DNA from: DASVTR01 sp036387475
GTDB lineage: Bacteria > Acidobacteriota > Blastocatellia > Pyrinomonadales > Pyrinomonadaceae
DNA: 64,000 nt
Reading direction: 5' to 3'
Assembly (NCBI GenBank): GCA_036387475.1
Contig: DASVTR010000004.1
Location: 124,001-188,000 of the forward strand
Shown: positions 16,953 to 25,918 of the stretch, piece by piece
How positions within the stretch are numbered: position 1 is the stretch's first letter
Layout: each line of letters opens with the position of its first letter
Translations under genes and position numbers: made by a program
Notes under the pieces: generated by a model
The model's input: only the letters and a program-made list of their open reading frames with translations
The model's database searches: none
Told to the model about the DNA's origin: nothing

Positions 16953-19310
16953 GTGAAGCAAGCTTTTCGTTTGTCGTGCGTCGCCTTGATGTGCGTGTTG
17001 TTTACGGGCGCGTTCGTTGCGGCTCAGGCTCAGAATCCTGACCCTGTCATTACTCAGATTAGCTCGTCGAACCGCGACACGTTTGCGGGCGGCATCAGCT
17101 TAAACGGTCGCTTCGTCGTCGTAGAGTCGAGGGGCGACATCTCGACCGAGAAGACCGCCGCACGCAATAATGCGGACGGCAATCGCGAGATTTTCCTGTT
17201 TGATTACGCGCAACGCCGCATCTTCCAGATTACTAATACGACCAGCGCGCGCGTCAATCCGGCCAATCCCTTCTTTCCGGCGGACGCGCCCACCAACAAT
17301 AGCAACATCCGCGTCGAGGTCAGCAATAATCAGCCGGTCATTAGCGCCAACGGTCGCTGGATTACTTTCAGTTCCAACGCCTCGACGCCCGGCAACTTCA
17401 ACGGCGACGCCAACAGCGCAGCGCTTGCGGCGGACGGCAATCAGGAAATCTTCAACTACTTTATTCCGCAGGTCGCAAACCCGACCGCCGATCTCACACT
17501 GGGCGATGAGCAGCCGTTCACGGATTTGGCGGCGGGCACGTTCACGCGCATTACGAACACGCCAGCCAGCCGCACACCGACGCCCGGTACGGCTACCGCA
17601 CCCTCCTTTGTCGCCTTCGATAACCGCGAGGTTTCGGTCAACGATAATGCTTCCGTTATCGCTTTCGTCTCGACGCGTGATCTGACCGGCGGCAACGCGG
17701 ACTTCAACCCGGAAGTTTTTCTCTACAACAGAACGAGCGGCGCTATTGTTCAATTGACGAATACGCAGTCGCCCTCGCTGACCAATCCGATCTTCAACAG
17801 CAATCCGTCGCTCTCCGGGCAAACGCTGCCGGGGACAGTCGTGCTCAGCTTCTACTCCAACGCGAACATTGCAGTCGGCGGCGCAAGCAACAACGCTGAT
17901 AATAACGCCGAGATTTATCTGGGGAGTTTCGACGGCACGACCGCGACCGTCACAAGGCAGGCGTCGCGCACGACCACGCCCTTCGTCGGTTTTACCATCA
18001 ACATCTACAACTACGGGCGGAGAATGAGTCGCGACGGCAACATGGTCGCTTTCGAGTCGTATTCGACCGATCCGAAAACCAACGGCACGCCGCAGTCTAA
18101 TCCGGCCATCTTCGTTTACGACGTTGCGGGCGATGTTTTCAGACAGGTTGGCCCGCGCGCCCCAGGGTCGCCAGACGTGCAGCGCTTTCCGACTTTCACT
18201 TACGACAATACAACGCTCGTCTTCGCTTCGGCTCTGAATTTCACGGCCAGCGGCGCGCTGCCCACAACTCCTGCCGACGGATTGAATCCGCAAAATGTCG
18301 TGCAGGTCTTTTCCACGCCCGTGCCTCCTGCGACGAGCAGTTTTTCACGGCTGACAAACACAGCCACCGCTCTTTCCCCAAGGCTGCAACCTTTTCCGAG
18401 CAACACGCGCGATCGCATCGCTTTCAGCATGGAAGGCACAGAACTGGGCGGCGGCAACCCGGATCTTCTGGCCGAAGCCTTCTATCTGCTGACGCGCACG
18501 GGCACGAACGTCGCAGCGCCGACGGTTACATTCCTGACGGGCGCGAGCCAGCGCCCGGTCACCGGGGCAAACGCCGTTGCGCCAGCCGTCACCGGCCTTG
18601 CGCCCGGCATGCTCGCCATCGTGCGTTCATCTGCGGCCTTAGCGCCAGCGAATCCGCCGGGCGGAATTACCGTCAGCGCTACAGCGGCATCTGAATCAAA
18701 GCGCAGACCACCGCTCCCCGTCGAACTCAACGGAGTGACGGTCTCTGTTAATAACGCGGCTGCTGGCCTTTACTTCGTCAGTCCGGGACAGATCAACTTC
18801 GTCGTCCCGCCGGGTCTGGCTGCAACGACCGGCACTGCTACTTATCCAGTCGTCATCCATAATGGAAACGGCTCTGTGATTCGCTCTACCATCACGCTCA
18901 ATCCGGTGCAGCCCGATCTTTTCACCAGCACCAACGGCCCTGACGGTCGCGCCGTTGTGTTCTTACAGAACACAATGGTCGGCGAACCCTTTACGGTCGC
19001 GGCAAACGGTTCGACAGTGATTTCCATTTTCCTGACGGGCGTTCGTAACGCGCAGAAGGGACAGACCACTGTGACTATCGGGACGACGGTCATCTCCGGC
19101 GCAAATATCCTTTGCAACAACGAGCCTGCGACCGCAACTACGCTCCCATGCTTTGCGACTGACACGCCCGGCGTAGATCAAATCAATGTCCGACTGCCAG
19201 CCTCGCTGGCGGGTGCGGGCGACGTGCCGGTCGTCGTCAGCGTGACTATCAACAACGTCACCTACACGAGCCGCCCGGCGGCCACCGCGCCCAACATTAC
19301 AATCAACTAA
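16953..19310 (+). CDS. exported PD40 beta-propeller protein with Solibacter-type C-terminal domain
   Basis: A 785-residue protein starting at GTG, with signal peptide (LSCVALMCVLFTGAFVAAQAQ). Residues about 30-520 hold repeated PD40/TolB-like blades, such as GNREIFLFDYAQRRIFQITN, NQEIFNYF and NPEVFLYNRTSGAIVQLTN. Residues about 540-785 match the acidobacterial C-terminal domain of the TIGR03437 type, with VSVNNAAAGLYFVSPGQINFVVPPGL, TGVRNAQ and PGVDQINVRLP. Such proteins are exported, probably surface-associated, and of unknown function. The domain is the clearest taxonomic clue in the window. A strong hairpin follows at 19341. A long antisense reading frame inside it is a codon-bias shadow. 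Confidence 0.85.
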   Translation: MKQAFRLSCVALMCVLFTGAFVAAQAQNPDPVITQISSSNRDTFAGGISLNGRFVVVESRGDISTEKTAARNNADGNREIFLFDYAQRRIFQITNTTSARVNPANPFFPADAPTNNSNIRVEVSNNQPVISANGRWITFSSNASTPGNFNGDANSAALAADGNQEIFNYFIPQVANPTADLTLGDEQPFTDLAAGTFTRITNTPASRTPTPGTATAPSFVAFDNREVSVNDNASVIAFVSTRDLTGGNADFNPEVFLYNRTSGAIVQLTNTQSPSLTNPIFNSNPSLSGQTLPGTVVLSFYSNANIAVGGASNNADNNAEIYLGSFDGTTATVTRQASRTTTPFVGFTINIYNYGRRMSRDGNMVAFESYSTDPKTNGTPQSNPAIFVYDVAGDVFRQVGPRAPGSPDVQRFPTFTYDNTTLVFASALNFTASGALPTTPADGLNPQNVVQVFSTPVPPATSSFSRLTNTATALSPRLQPFPSNTRDRIAFSMEGTELGGGNPDLLAEAFYLLTRTGTNVAAPTVTFLTGASQRPVTGANAVAPAVTGLAPGMLAIVRSSAALAPANPPGGITVSATAASESKRRPPLPVELNGVTVSVNNAAAGLYFVSPGQINFVVPPGLAATTGTATYPVVIHNGNGSVIRSTITLNPVQPDLFTSTNGPDGRAVVFLQNTMVGEPFTVAANGSTVISIFLTGVRNAQKGQTTVTIGTTVISGANILCNNEPATATTLPCFATDTPGVDQINVRLPASLAGAGDVPVVVSVTINNVTYTSRPAATAPNITIN

Positions 19311-19340
19311 TTCTGCCGCTGCTTTCGCGGCCAGCACATC

Positions 19341-19383
19341 AAGCCCGCATAAACTCTCTCAAAAGGAGAGTTCATGCGGGCTT
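19341..19383 (+). terminator. hairpin terminator after the PD40 gene
   Basis: Eighteen-base arms (19341-19358 and 19366-19383, beginning AAGCCCGCAT) pair with one A/C mismatch around TCAAAAG, 30 bases after the stop. They are followed by a short pyrimidine tract. The rest of the 344-base gap to 19655 holds a small perfect hairpin (ACAATGCT, loop TTG, at 19492-19510), and I see nothing else in it. Confidence 0.75.
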
Positions 19384-19654
19384 CTCTTTCGTCTGATGAT
19401 AGCGACGCGGCTTTCCCGCGCGATTGTGTATCTGTTTGATGCGGACGTGTGATGGCGTCAACTACACACGCGCCCGCCTCAACAATGCTTTGAGCATTGT
19501 CGTGCAAAAAGGCAAGCTCTTGAGAATCAGCGGCTTGGGAGGCGAAAGGGCGATTTCACCGAGATAATAAAAGCGTGCTGGCCGACTGGCCCGATGGTTG
19601 CTTCAATATAGTCGAACCAATTTTAAGAAGAGGCCAAGCCGGATAGATTATTAC

Positions 19655-21139
19655 ATGCGCCGTTTAATCACAGCACTAATTTTAGGAATCTCGCTGGTCG
19701 GCTGGTCTGTCCCCGCTCGTGCTTATACTCATCAGTATACGGATTCGCCCGCCTCCCTTCAGATTAAGTGGCCGAGCACAATTGTTACCGTCGCATTCTC
19801 GACCTCGCTCAGTCAGCCTCCGTCGAATATCAAAGCGGGAAGCGACGTGCTCGGAGCAGTCCGTCGGGCGCTCGCACATTGGTCGCAGAACTCCAATATA
19901 CGCTTCATCGAGACGACTTCGCGCGCACAGAGTATTAGCCCCAGCGGAAGCGGCGATTCGGTGAGCCTGATTTCCGTCGCAGACACGCCGGAAAACCGTG
20001 CTGTCTTCGGCACAGATCAGGTGCGAACCGGGCGCACGCGCGTCTTCTTTAATCCTGACAGCGGCGCGATTACAGAAGCGGACGTGATTATCAATCCCAA
20101 CCTGCAATTTTCTACAGATAGCACGCCCGGCACTTACGACCTCGAAGCGACGCTGACGCACGAACTCGGACACCTGCTCGGACTCGAACACTCTACCGTC
20201 ACGGGGGCGACGATGCAGCCGCGACAGGGACAGAATGGCCTTTACGGCCAGCCCGCTTTGACGCCGCGCACGCTCTCGGACGACGACCGCGCAGGTATCC
20301 GCGCTCTCTACGGTCCGCACGACGGCTTGGGTGCGATTGCCGGAACGATTAGCCTTGAGACGCTCAGCTATGGCGCGCACGTCTGGGCTGAAAACGTCGC
20401 CACGGGACAAATCACAGAGGGCAACGTTAAATTCGCAAACGGGACGTTTCGAATTGAAGGCTTGCAGCCGGGCGATTACCGCGTCGTGGCAGAGCCGCTC
20501 GACGGCACAGTTAGCCCTTCGGAAAGCGCATCGACTCGCGGCGTTTACGCCGGGCTGGCGGCCACGCAGCCACGCTTCCGCAGTATTGAGCTGGCAAGCA
20601 GTCTAAGCGTTGCCGCTAATACGACGACACAGTTCAACGCCGTCGTAGCAAGCAGTGATGCGCCGACCATCAATCCGCGCCTGTTCGGAATCAACAGCCA
20701 GCTTTCAACCATCCCTGTGCCGCTCGCGCCCGGCAATACTTACAAGCTGTACATCGGCGGCGAGGGCTTGGACAGGGTGCAGGCTGCGGGCGTAACGATT
20801 TCTTCGCCGCACTTTACTATCAAGCGTGACACCTTCACGCAACAGGATTTCGGAATCGGCGTTCCGGTCATCACCTTCGACGTGACCATTGATGAGAGCG
20901 CTCCGGCTGGTGACTACAGCATTGAATTCGTGGCGACTGGCGATGAGATAGCGCATCTCTCAGGCGCTCTGACCATTGACTCTCCGCAAGCTTTGGCCCA
21001 GCCAAACACGGTTGACGACGCGCGGCTATTTGTCAGTCAGCATCACCCCGATTTCTTCAACACCGGGGCACAGCCCGTAGCGCTGGAAACTGATTTCCTG
21101 CTACTGCTGCCTGATATACTCTTAGAGTGGGCGCAGTAA
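19655..21139 (+). CDS. exported matrixin-family (M10) zinc metalloprotease
   Basis: A 494-residue protein from the start at 19655, chosen because it gives a clean signal peptide (RRLITALILGISLVGWSVPARA). The upstream in-frame start at 19598 would put 19 polar residues before it. The peptidase domain carries the HExxHxxGxxH zinc motif THELGHLLGLEHS followed by the Met-turn-like GATMQPR, plus the N-terminal IKWPSTIVTVAFS and HWSQNSNIRF strands usual in matrixins. Residues after about 230 form beta-sandwich domains, first a carboxypeptidase-regulatory-like one (AIAGTISLETLSYGAHVWAE), then an uncharacterised C-terminal one. Likely a secreted protease; substrate unknown. Confidence 0.85.
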   Translation: MRRLITALILGISLVGWSVPARAYTHQYTDSPASLQIKWPSTIVTVAFSTSLSQPPSNIKAGSDVLGAVRRALAHWSQNSNIRFIETTSRAQSISPSGSGDSVSLISVADTPENRAVFGTDQVRTGRTRVFFNPDSGAITEADVIINPNLQFSTDSTPGTYDLEATLTHELGHLLGLEHSTVTGATMQPRQGQNGLYGQPALTPRTLSDDDRAGIRALYGPHDGLGAIAGTISLETLSYGAHVWAENVATGQITEGNVKFANGTFRIEGLQPGDYRVVAEPLDGTVSPSESASTRGVYAGLAATQPRFRSIELASSLSVAANTTTQFNAVVASSDAPTINPRLFGINSQLSTIPVPLAPGNTYKLYIGGEGLDRVQAAGVTISSPHFTIKRDTFTQQDFGIGVPVITFDVTIDESAPAGDYSIEFVATGDEIAHLSGALTIDSPQALAQPNTVDDARLFVSQHHPDFFNTGAQPVALETDFLLLLPDILLEWAQ

Positions 21140-21284
21140 CAAGCCGGACTTCCAGCATCTCCTGATTCATGCCTAAAGCGTGTCCTTACGCTCCAAAGCC
21201 TTTGCGCGAGATTCATATTTTAATTATGCTCTGCTGTCACGCAACGATTTTCCTGCGTTCCCTTGTCTCTTATTTGCCGCCAGC

Positions 21285-22691
21285 ATGAACGAGAAACAGA
21301 GACCAGCGCGCCCGTCTTCCAAGACCCGCATCGCCGTCGCCATCTTCTGCTTTACGCTCCTTGTCTTCGCACTCTCGCAGGTTCGTCAGGTCACAGATTC
21401 TCACTACTCTATGCTGCTCAGCCAAAGTCTGATTGAGCACGGCAGCTTCAAACTGGATAATTACGCGATTCCGCGCATGGAGCCGATGAATCGCGGCTAC
21501 TACACGAGCAACGGTACGATTTATCAACTGGAACTGGCGAACAATCACATCTACTATCACCTGCCGCCGGGCACATCCGTCCTCTCCGTGCCTTACGTGG
21601 CGCTGATGAATCTGTTTGGCATCAAGGCGACGAATGCGGACGGAACGTATAACGGGCGCGGTGAAACGATAATCGAAGTCAGCCTCGCGGGGCTGCTTAT
21701 CTCGGCGCTCGCCGTCATCTTCTTTTACACGGCGCTGCACATGCTCTCGCCTGCTTGGAGCGTCGTCCTTGCGCTCGGCGCAACGTTTGGAACGCAGGCT
21801 TGGAGCACAGCTTCACGCGCTCTCTGGACTGATACGTGGGGCATCTTACTGATGGGCATAGTTGTCCTGATGTTGTTGGCCCACGAGACGGGCAAGCGCG
21901 CTCTTAATCCAATCGTACTGGCTTCATTGCTGGCCTGGACTTACTTCGTGCGCCCGACCAACGCCGTGCATATCCTCGCCGTCACTGTCTACATCGCCGT
22001 CTATCATCGCAGGCTTTTCATCCCCTATGCCCTGACCGGCGCGCTCTGGTTCGCCGGATTCATAGCTTATTCGTGGCACAACTATGGTCAACTGCTGCCG
22101 ACTTATTATCATTCGAGCCGCTTGAATTTCACTCTCTTCTGGACGGCGTTGGCGGGCAATCTCATCAGCCCCTCGCGCGGCTTGCTCGTCTACGTGCCGG
22201 TGCTTATGTTCGTCGTTTATCTACTGGTGCACTACTGGAACTACGTCAAGCTGCGACGGCTCGTCGTGCTTTCGCTGGCGATTAGCGTCGGGCACTTCAT
22301 AGCCATTTCCGGTTTCCCGCACTGGTGGGGCGGCCACTGTTTCGGCCCGCGCTTTACGACAGGACTTTTGCCGTGGCTGGTGCTGGCAGCAATCCTCGGC
22401 GTCGAAGCGATGGTGCGCTGGCGGCAGGAGGAGCATCCGGGAACAATCCGGCCTGCGCGTTTGCGAGGCCAACTCATCATGGGCGGAGCGCTGCTCCTCA
22501 TCAGCATGTTCATCAACGCGCGCGGAGCGATGTCGCACGCGACGTGGCTCTGGAACTCAAGGCCCGTCGGCGTTGACGAGCACCCGGAAAAACTCTGGGA
22601 CTGGCGGCAGCCGCAATTTTTGGCGGGCATGTTGTCGCAGCCTGTGCCTCGGCCAGTCTCAGTTGGAGAAAGCCGACGGACGACGGATTGA
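21285..22691 (+). CDS. polytopic membrane protein, GT-C glycosyltransferase-like
   Basis: A 468-residue protein with about ten hydrophobic spans. The start at 21285 (MNEKQRPARPSSKTRIAVAIF) is chosen because the upstream frame, from a GTG at 21180, is not membrane-protein-like and no ribosome-binding site supports it. After the first span, an extracytoplasmic stretch SHYSMLLSQSLIEHGSFKLD has the layout of GT-C/GT39-like lipid-linked sugar transferases. HWWGGHCFGPRFTTGLLP and SPSRGLLVYVPVLM are also typical of that superfamily. A conserved acidic catalytic pair cannot be assigned with certainty. Substrate unknown; a role in surface glycan or protein glycosylation is possible. Confidence 0.65.
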   Translation: MNEKQRPARPSSKTRIAVAIFCFTLLVFALSQVRQVTDSHYSMLLSQSLIEHGSFKLDNYAIPRMEPMNRGYYTSNGTIYQLELANNHIYYHLPPGTSVLSVPYVALMNLFGIKATNADGTYNGRGETIIEVSLAGLLISALAVIFFYTALHMLSPAWSVVLALGATFGTQAWSTASRALWTDTWGILLMGIVVLMLLAHETGKRALNPIVLASLLAWTYFVRPTNAVHILAVTVYIAVYHRRLFIPYALTGALWFAGFIAYSWHNYGQLLPTYYHSSRLNFTLFWTALAGNLISPSRGLLVYVPVLMFVVYLLVHYWNYVKLRRLVVLSLAISVGHFIAISGFPHWWGGHCFGPRFTTGLLPWLVLAAILGVEAMVRWRQEEHPGTIRPARLRGQLIMGGALLLISMFINARGAMSHATWLWNSRPVGVDEHPEKLWDWRQPQFLAGMLSQPVPRPVSVGESRRTTD

Positions 22692-22816
22692 GAAGTAAAA
22701 AGCTGTCAGGCCATTGAAGGCCGAACGAGCCGTCAGGGCTGCGCGGTCAACTTATCCGTGCGATACTATCGCCGCCGCTGCTGCCGCGCAGGCTATTAAT
22801 TCAGAGTAGAAGAGAG

Positions 22817-23917
22817 ATGAAAGACCTTTCCTCAACTTATCATCTGGAAACGAAACGCACGGAGGCCGCGCCCGGTGTACGGCGCGACGTGGCGGGCCAG
22901 CGATTTTTGCTCGCGTTGCTGTTGAGCACCTGGATTCCGATGCTGTTTTTCATCTCCATCGCTCATCTGGAAACCACTTACTTCAGTATTCGTGGGATGA
23001 AGTCTATCTTTCTTTTCCTCGGAACAGCGCACGTTCCGGCCACTTTCTTCTTTTACACGGACAGGAATTTCTCTCACATCATAGGCCGGCACAAAGCGCG
23101 TTATATCTATTTCCCGCTCGCGCTGACCGTCGGCACAGGAATCTTGTTTGCCTTCTCAAGCTTCACGACGCAGGCTTACCTGCTTCTCTTCTACTGGGCC
23201 TGGCAGGCGTTTCACTACGGGCGGCAGAATCTAGGCATCTACGCTTTCGCTTCCATCGCGCAAGCGAGCAGCGCGCCATTAAAACTTGAGAAAGTAGCTA
23301 TTGATTTGACGACCCTGTGCGGGATACTGGGGACGTTCAGGATTATGGGGATGGATGTTGCGCCTGAGTATTTGCGCGGCGCGATGAATTACCTGTACCA
23401 GTTCGGAAAGTTCGGTTATGTCGCTGCTATCCTTTTCAGCCTCTACGTCTACGCGAGGAATTTTCAGCGGACGACCTTACTCAAATCCGTTTTCTTCTGG
23501 ACGCTAATTCTATTTTTTCTCCCGATCTATCTTTCCAACGACATCAACGTGACGTTCCTCAGCTACGCCATCGCGCACGGCCTGCAATACATCATCTTTA
23601 TGGGGATCGTCTCGCTCAGCGGGGAGCAGGGTGAGCGCGCCAGAGCCTTGCGCTACCGCAGCGCGCTGAAGTTGATGGGTTTGCTCATCCTCGTCGGGCT
23701 GCTTTTCTTTCACGCCGAGACGTTGAGAAGCTTTGATGTTGTGAAAAATAACCAGCTATTGGTCAGGAGTTTTGATTTCCTCTTCGGGGCGGTGCTGGGC
23801 GCGACGATGGCGCACTTCGTCATTGACGCGGGGGCATGGCGTTTGAGTCAGTTGCCGCAGCGCGAGTACATGACGAAGCGATTCGGTTTTATTTTCAAGC
23901 CGAAAGATTCTGCATAG
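22817..23917 (+). CDS. polytopic membrane protein of unknown function
   Basis: A 366-residue protein with eight or nine predicted membrane spans. I do not recognise the family with confidence. Conserved-looking polar motifs sit within or next to membrane segments: GTAHVPATFFFYTDRNF, YWAWQAFHYGRQNLG and SYAIAHGLQYIIFM. The three His-containing helices recall membrane di-metal enzymes such as the Brp/Blh carotenoid oxygenases, but this is only a resemblance. The start follows an AGAAGAGAG purine tract. It ends nine bases from the convergent STELLO-like gene. Confidence 0.6.
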   Translation: MKDLSSTYHLETKRTEAAPGVRRDVAGQRFLLALLLSTWIPMLFFISIAHLETTYFSIRGMKSIFLFLGTAHVPATFFFYTDRNFSHIIGRHKARYIYFPLALTVGTGILFAFSSFTTQAYLLLFYWAWQAFHYGRQNLGIYAFASIAQASSAPLKLEKVAIDLTTLCGILGTFRIMGMDVAPEYLRGAMNYLYQFGKFGYVAAILFSLYVYARNFQRTTLLKSVFFWTLILFFLPIYLSNDINVTFLSYAIAHGLQYIIFMGIVSLSGEQGERARALRYRSALKLMGLLILVGLLFFHAETLRSFDVVKNNQLLVRSFDFLFGAVLGATMAHFVIDAGAWRLSQLPQREYMTKRFGFIFKPKDSA

Positions 23918-23926
23918 CCGTTGATT

Positions 23927-24946
23927 TTATTGTTGACCGGAAATTCGTTTGAGGTCGCCCAGCCAAGCGTCAACCAAATCCAATTCCTGCTCGCCAACCA
24001 GTTTCATGCTCACCAGCTTTTCATAGCAGAGACGCAAGTTATCGCCGAGGTGCTCGACACCCGTTTGCAGTTGAAGCTGCGAGAGCGCTTCGCAGATGGC
24101 GCTGTTGTTCAAATAGCCCGGCACTTCATCCTTGAAATCGCGCAACAAGTTATGCTCGTTGCGCTCCTGCCAGACGGTCGGTTCGTGGAAGAGAATGGCC
24201 CAATTGTTGGCCCAACAGATACGCTGCGCGACGAAGCTGCGCCAGATGTCTGTCATGCGAAAGGAACAGTATGCGGGCAAATAGAGCAGTGGGCTTGCGT
24301 CGCGCCACCATGTTGTATTCTGGCTGTTGAACGGACACCATGAGCCGTTTGCGAGCGCGACGCGCCTATCTTTTCTGAAATTCTGCGGCAGCGGCAGCGC
24401 CAGACGATAGATTGCATCCACGTCCGGATTCTCGTTGGCGAGACCCTGCTGAACGGGGCAGTCAACGCCCCGTTGAGCGAGAGTTTCAAAAGGCTGGATT
24501 GCGGATTGGATGTGTTCTAACGGCAGCCCGCGCGGCCAGATGTTGGCTTCCGTGAAATAGCGGTAGACATTCACCCAGCCCGCGTTCGCAGACACATTCG
24601 CCGATTGATGACGGCGACGCTCACCCCAGAACTCTTCTTCGGGAAAATTGTCGTCGTCGGTTTCAATAATCACCGACGCACCATCTCTGAGCGCAACGAG
24701 ATAGCCGATGTTCTTCCGCGCATAGTGGCGCGTCGGACACTTGCGGGCAAATTCAAACTCAAGCTCTCGTTGCTCCGAAAGACTATAGAACCGGCAATCA
24801 TCGAGCTTGAAGTCCGCAGGGCTGCGTTCATCACCGATGACGATAAACTGAAAACCATGTTCACGGCAGCCGCGCGCCAACGCTTGCAACACAGCATTCG
24901 GCGCGGAAATCGAAGTAACAATCAATGCGAGCTTTTCCGGCATCAA
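23927..24946 (-). CDS. STELLO-like (DUF288) glycosyltransferase
   Basis: A 339-residue protein with the DUF288/STELLO pattern. It opens with LIVTSISAPNAVLQALARGC and has FIVIGDERSPADF, SLSEQRELEFE and HYARKNIGYLVALRDGASVI. The acidic motif IETDDDNFP is the expected metal and nucleotide-sugar site. STELLO proteins are best known from plant Golgi, where they support cellulose synthase; bacterial homologues are little studied. Cytoplasmic here, with no signal peptide or membrane span. It is the middle member of a minus-strand run with a GT2 enzyme and an O-antigen-ligase-like protein, pointing to glycan synthesis. Family call is from motif memory and should be treated as likely, not certain. Confidence 0.75.
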   Translation of the reverse strand: MMPEKLALIVTSISAPNAVLQALARGCREHGFQFIVIGDERSPADFKLDDCRFYSLSEQRELEFEFARKCPTRHYARKNIGYLVALRDGASVIIETDDDNFPEEEFWGERRRHQSANVSANAGWVNVYRYFTEANIWPRGLPLEHIQSAIQPFETLAQRGVDCPVQQGLANENPDVDAIYRLALPLPQNFRKDRRVALANGSWCPFNSQNTTWWRDASPLLYLPAYCSFRMTDIWRSFVAQRICWANNWAILFHEPTVWQERNEHNLLRDFKDEVPGYLNNSAICEALSQLQLQTGVEHLGDNLRLCYEKLVSMKLVGEQELDLVDAWLGDLKRISGQQ

Positions 24947-25012
24947 ATTTAGCCCCGCTGATGAAGCATGAATTCCACTTCATCCTTCATCGTTCCTACT
25001 TTCTGGTTACTT

Positions 25013-25783
25013 TCACAGTTGTCCTTGCCGACGCAGGCGATACAAGCGCAAGAGATTGTCGAAGGAGTCTTTCAAAGCTTTGTTGTTAACGTCGTGGCTG
25101 GCCGCGCGATATTGTATGGGCACTTCCGTTATCCGCAGATTGCGGCAGTAAGTTTTAATCTCGGTTTGAAAGAATGGCCCACGCGATTTGATGCCCCGGT
25201 CGAGGACTGCTGTGAGGGCGCGGCGCGAGAACATCTCAAAGCCGCTGGTCATGTCTTTCAGCTTCGTGCCGAGCAAAAGATTAGCCAGCATTGTTCCACC
25301 GCGACTGATGACGCGCCGCTTGAATGAGCTATCGGAAATATTCCCGCCAGGGCAAAAGCGGCTGCCGAAGATGCAATCGTAGCCTTCGCGCATCTTGTCG
25401 AAAAACTGCGGAATATCTTCCGGCTGGTGACTGAAACCAGCGTCAATTTCCAGTATCCAATCGCAATTGGCAGAGAGCGCTTCAAGGTAGCCGCGCACGT
25501 AAGCGTCAACGACGCCCTTATTCTCCGGCGACCAGATAACGCGCAGGCGCGGCTCATGGCGCGCATGCTCTTTGAGCAGTTCGAGCGTCCTGTCTTTACA
25601 TGCACGGTCGAGGATAGCGAAGAAAGTGATTGACTTGAAGTCTCTCGAACGGCATTGCTCCAAAACAGCGTTGACGAAGGGAACAGCGGTCTGTTCCTCG
25701 CTCGCCATCGGACAGACTATGCCTAAGTTGATGTCAGAGAATTGCAATGGCTCAGCGTTCTTCAAATCATTCATGCTCGACAA
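25013..25783 (-). CDS. GT2 glycosyltransferase, dolichyl-phosphate-mannose-synthase-like
   Basis: A 256-residue GT-A transferase. It has INLGIVCPMASEEQTAVPFVNAV, the DRACKDRTLELL segment, WSPENKGVVDAYVRGYLEAL and the acidic ILEIDAGFSHQPEDIP; DAG stands in for the usual DxD/DAD. CIFGSRFCPGGN and LKDMTSGFEMFSRRAL follow as in DPM synthases. It lacks the C-terminal membrane anchor of larger relatives. It probably makes or uses a polyprenyl-phosphate sugar. The gene precedes the STELLO-like gene on the minus strand with a 66-base gap. Confidence 0.83.
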   Translation of the reverse strand: MSSMNDLKNAEPLQFSDINLGIVCPMASEEQTAVPFVNAVLEQCRSRDFKSITFFAILDRACKDRTLELLKEHARHEPRLRVIWSPENKGVVDAYVRGYLEALSANCDWILEIDAGFSHQPEDIPQFFDKMREGYDCIFGSRFCPGGNISDSSFKRRVISRGGTMLANLLLGTKLKDMTSGFEMFSRRALTAVLDRGIKSRGPFFQTEIKTYCRNLRITEVPIQYRAASHDVNNKALKDSFDNLLRLYRLRRQGQL

Positions 25784-25816
25784 ATAATCGGGGAAAGATT
25801 TCGATATTGCAAGCAG

Positions 25817-25918
25817 GGACAGTAGGCAGTAAGCAGTGAGCGGTGAGCAGTAAAAATATGGAATTAGTCTTTGCTATCTTAGTTTGACTGCTTACTGCTT
25901 ACGACAACTACTGTTCCC
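25817..25918. repeat. heptad-repeat palindrome, family A, overlapping the ligase 3' end
   Basis: The left arm holds five tandem heptads at 25822-25856, such as GTAAGCA and GTGAGCA. The right arm (25883-25918) carries the inverse words and extends into the last 12 codons of the O-antigen-ligase-like gene, whose stop is at 25879-25881. The outer ends GGGACAGT and ACTGTTCCC also pair. The words are the same as in the element at 16712. Confidence 0.87.

Noticed and set aside
17100..18293. A 397-codon open frame on the minus strand inside the PD40 gene
   Set aside because: It is antisense to a clear signal-peptide protein with recognisable domains, has Arg/Val-rich composition typical of a GC-rich codon shadow, and shows no domain.
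21180..21284. Upstream GTG start for the GT-C-like membrane protein
   Set aside because: The added 35 residues are not membrane-protein-like, no ribosome-binding site precedes the GTG, and the ATG at 21285 gives a normal cytoplasmic N-terminus before the first span.
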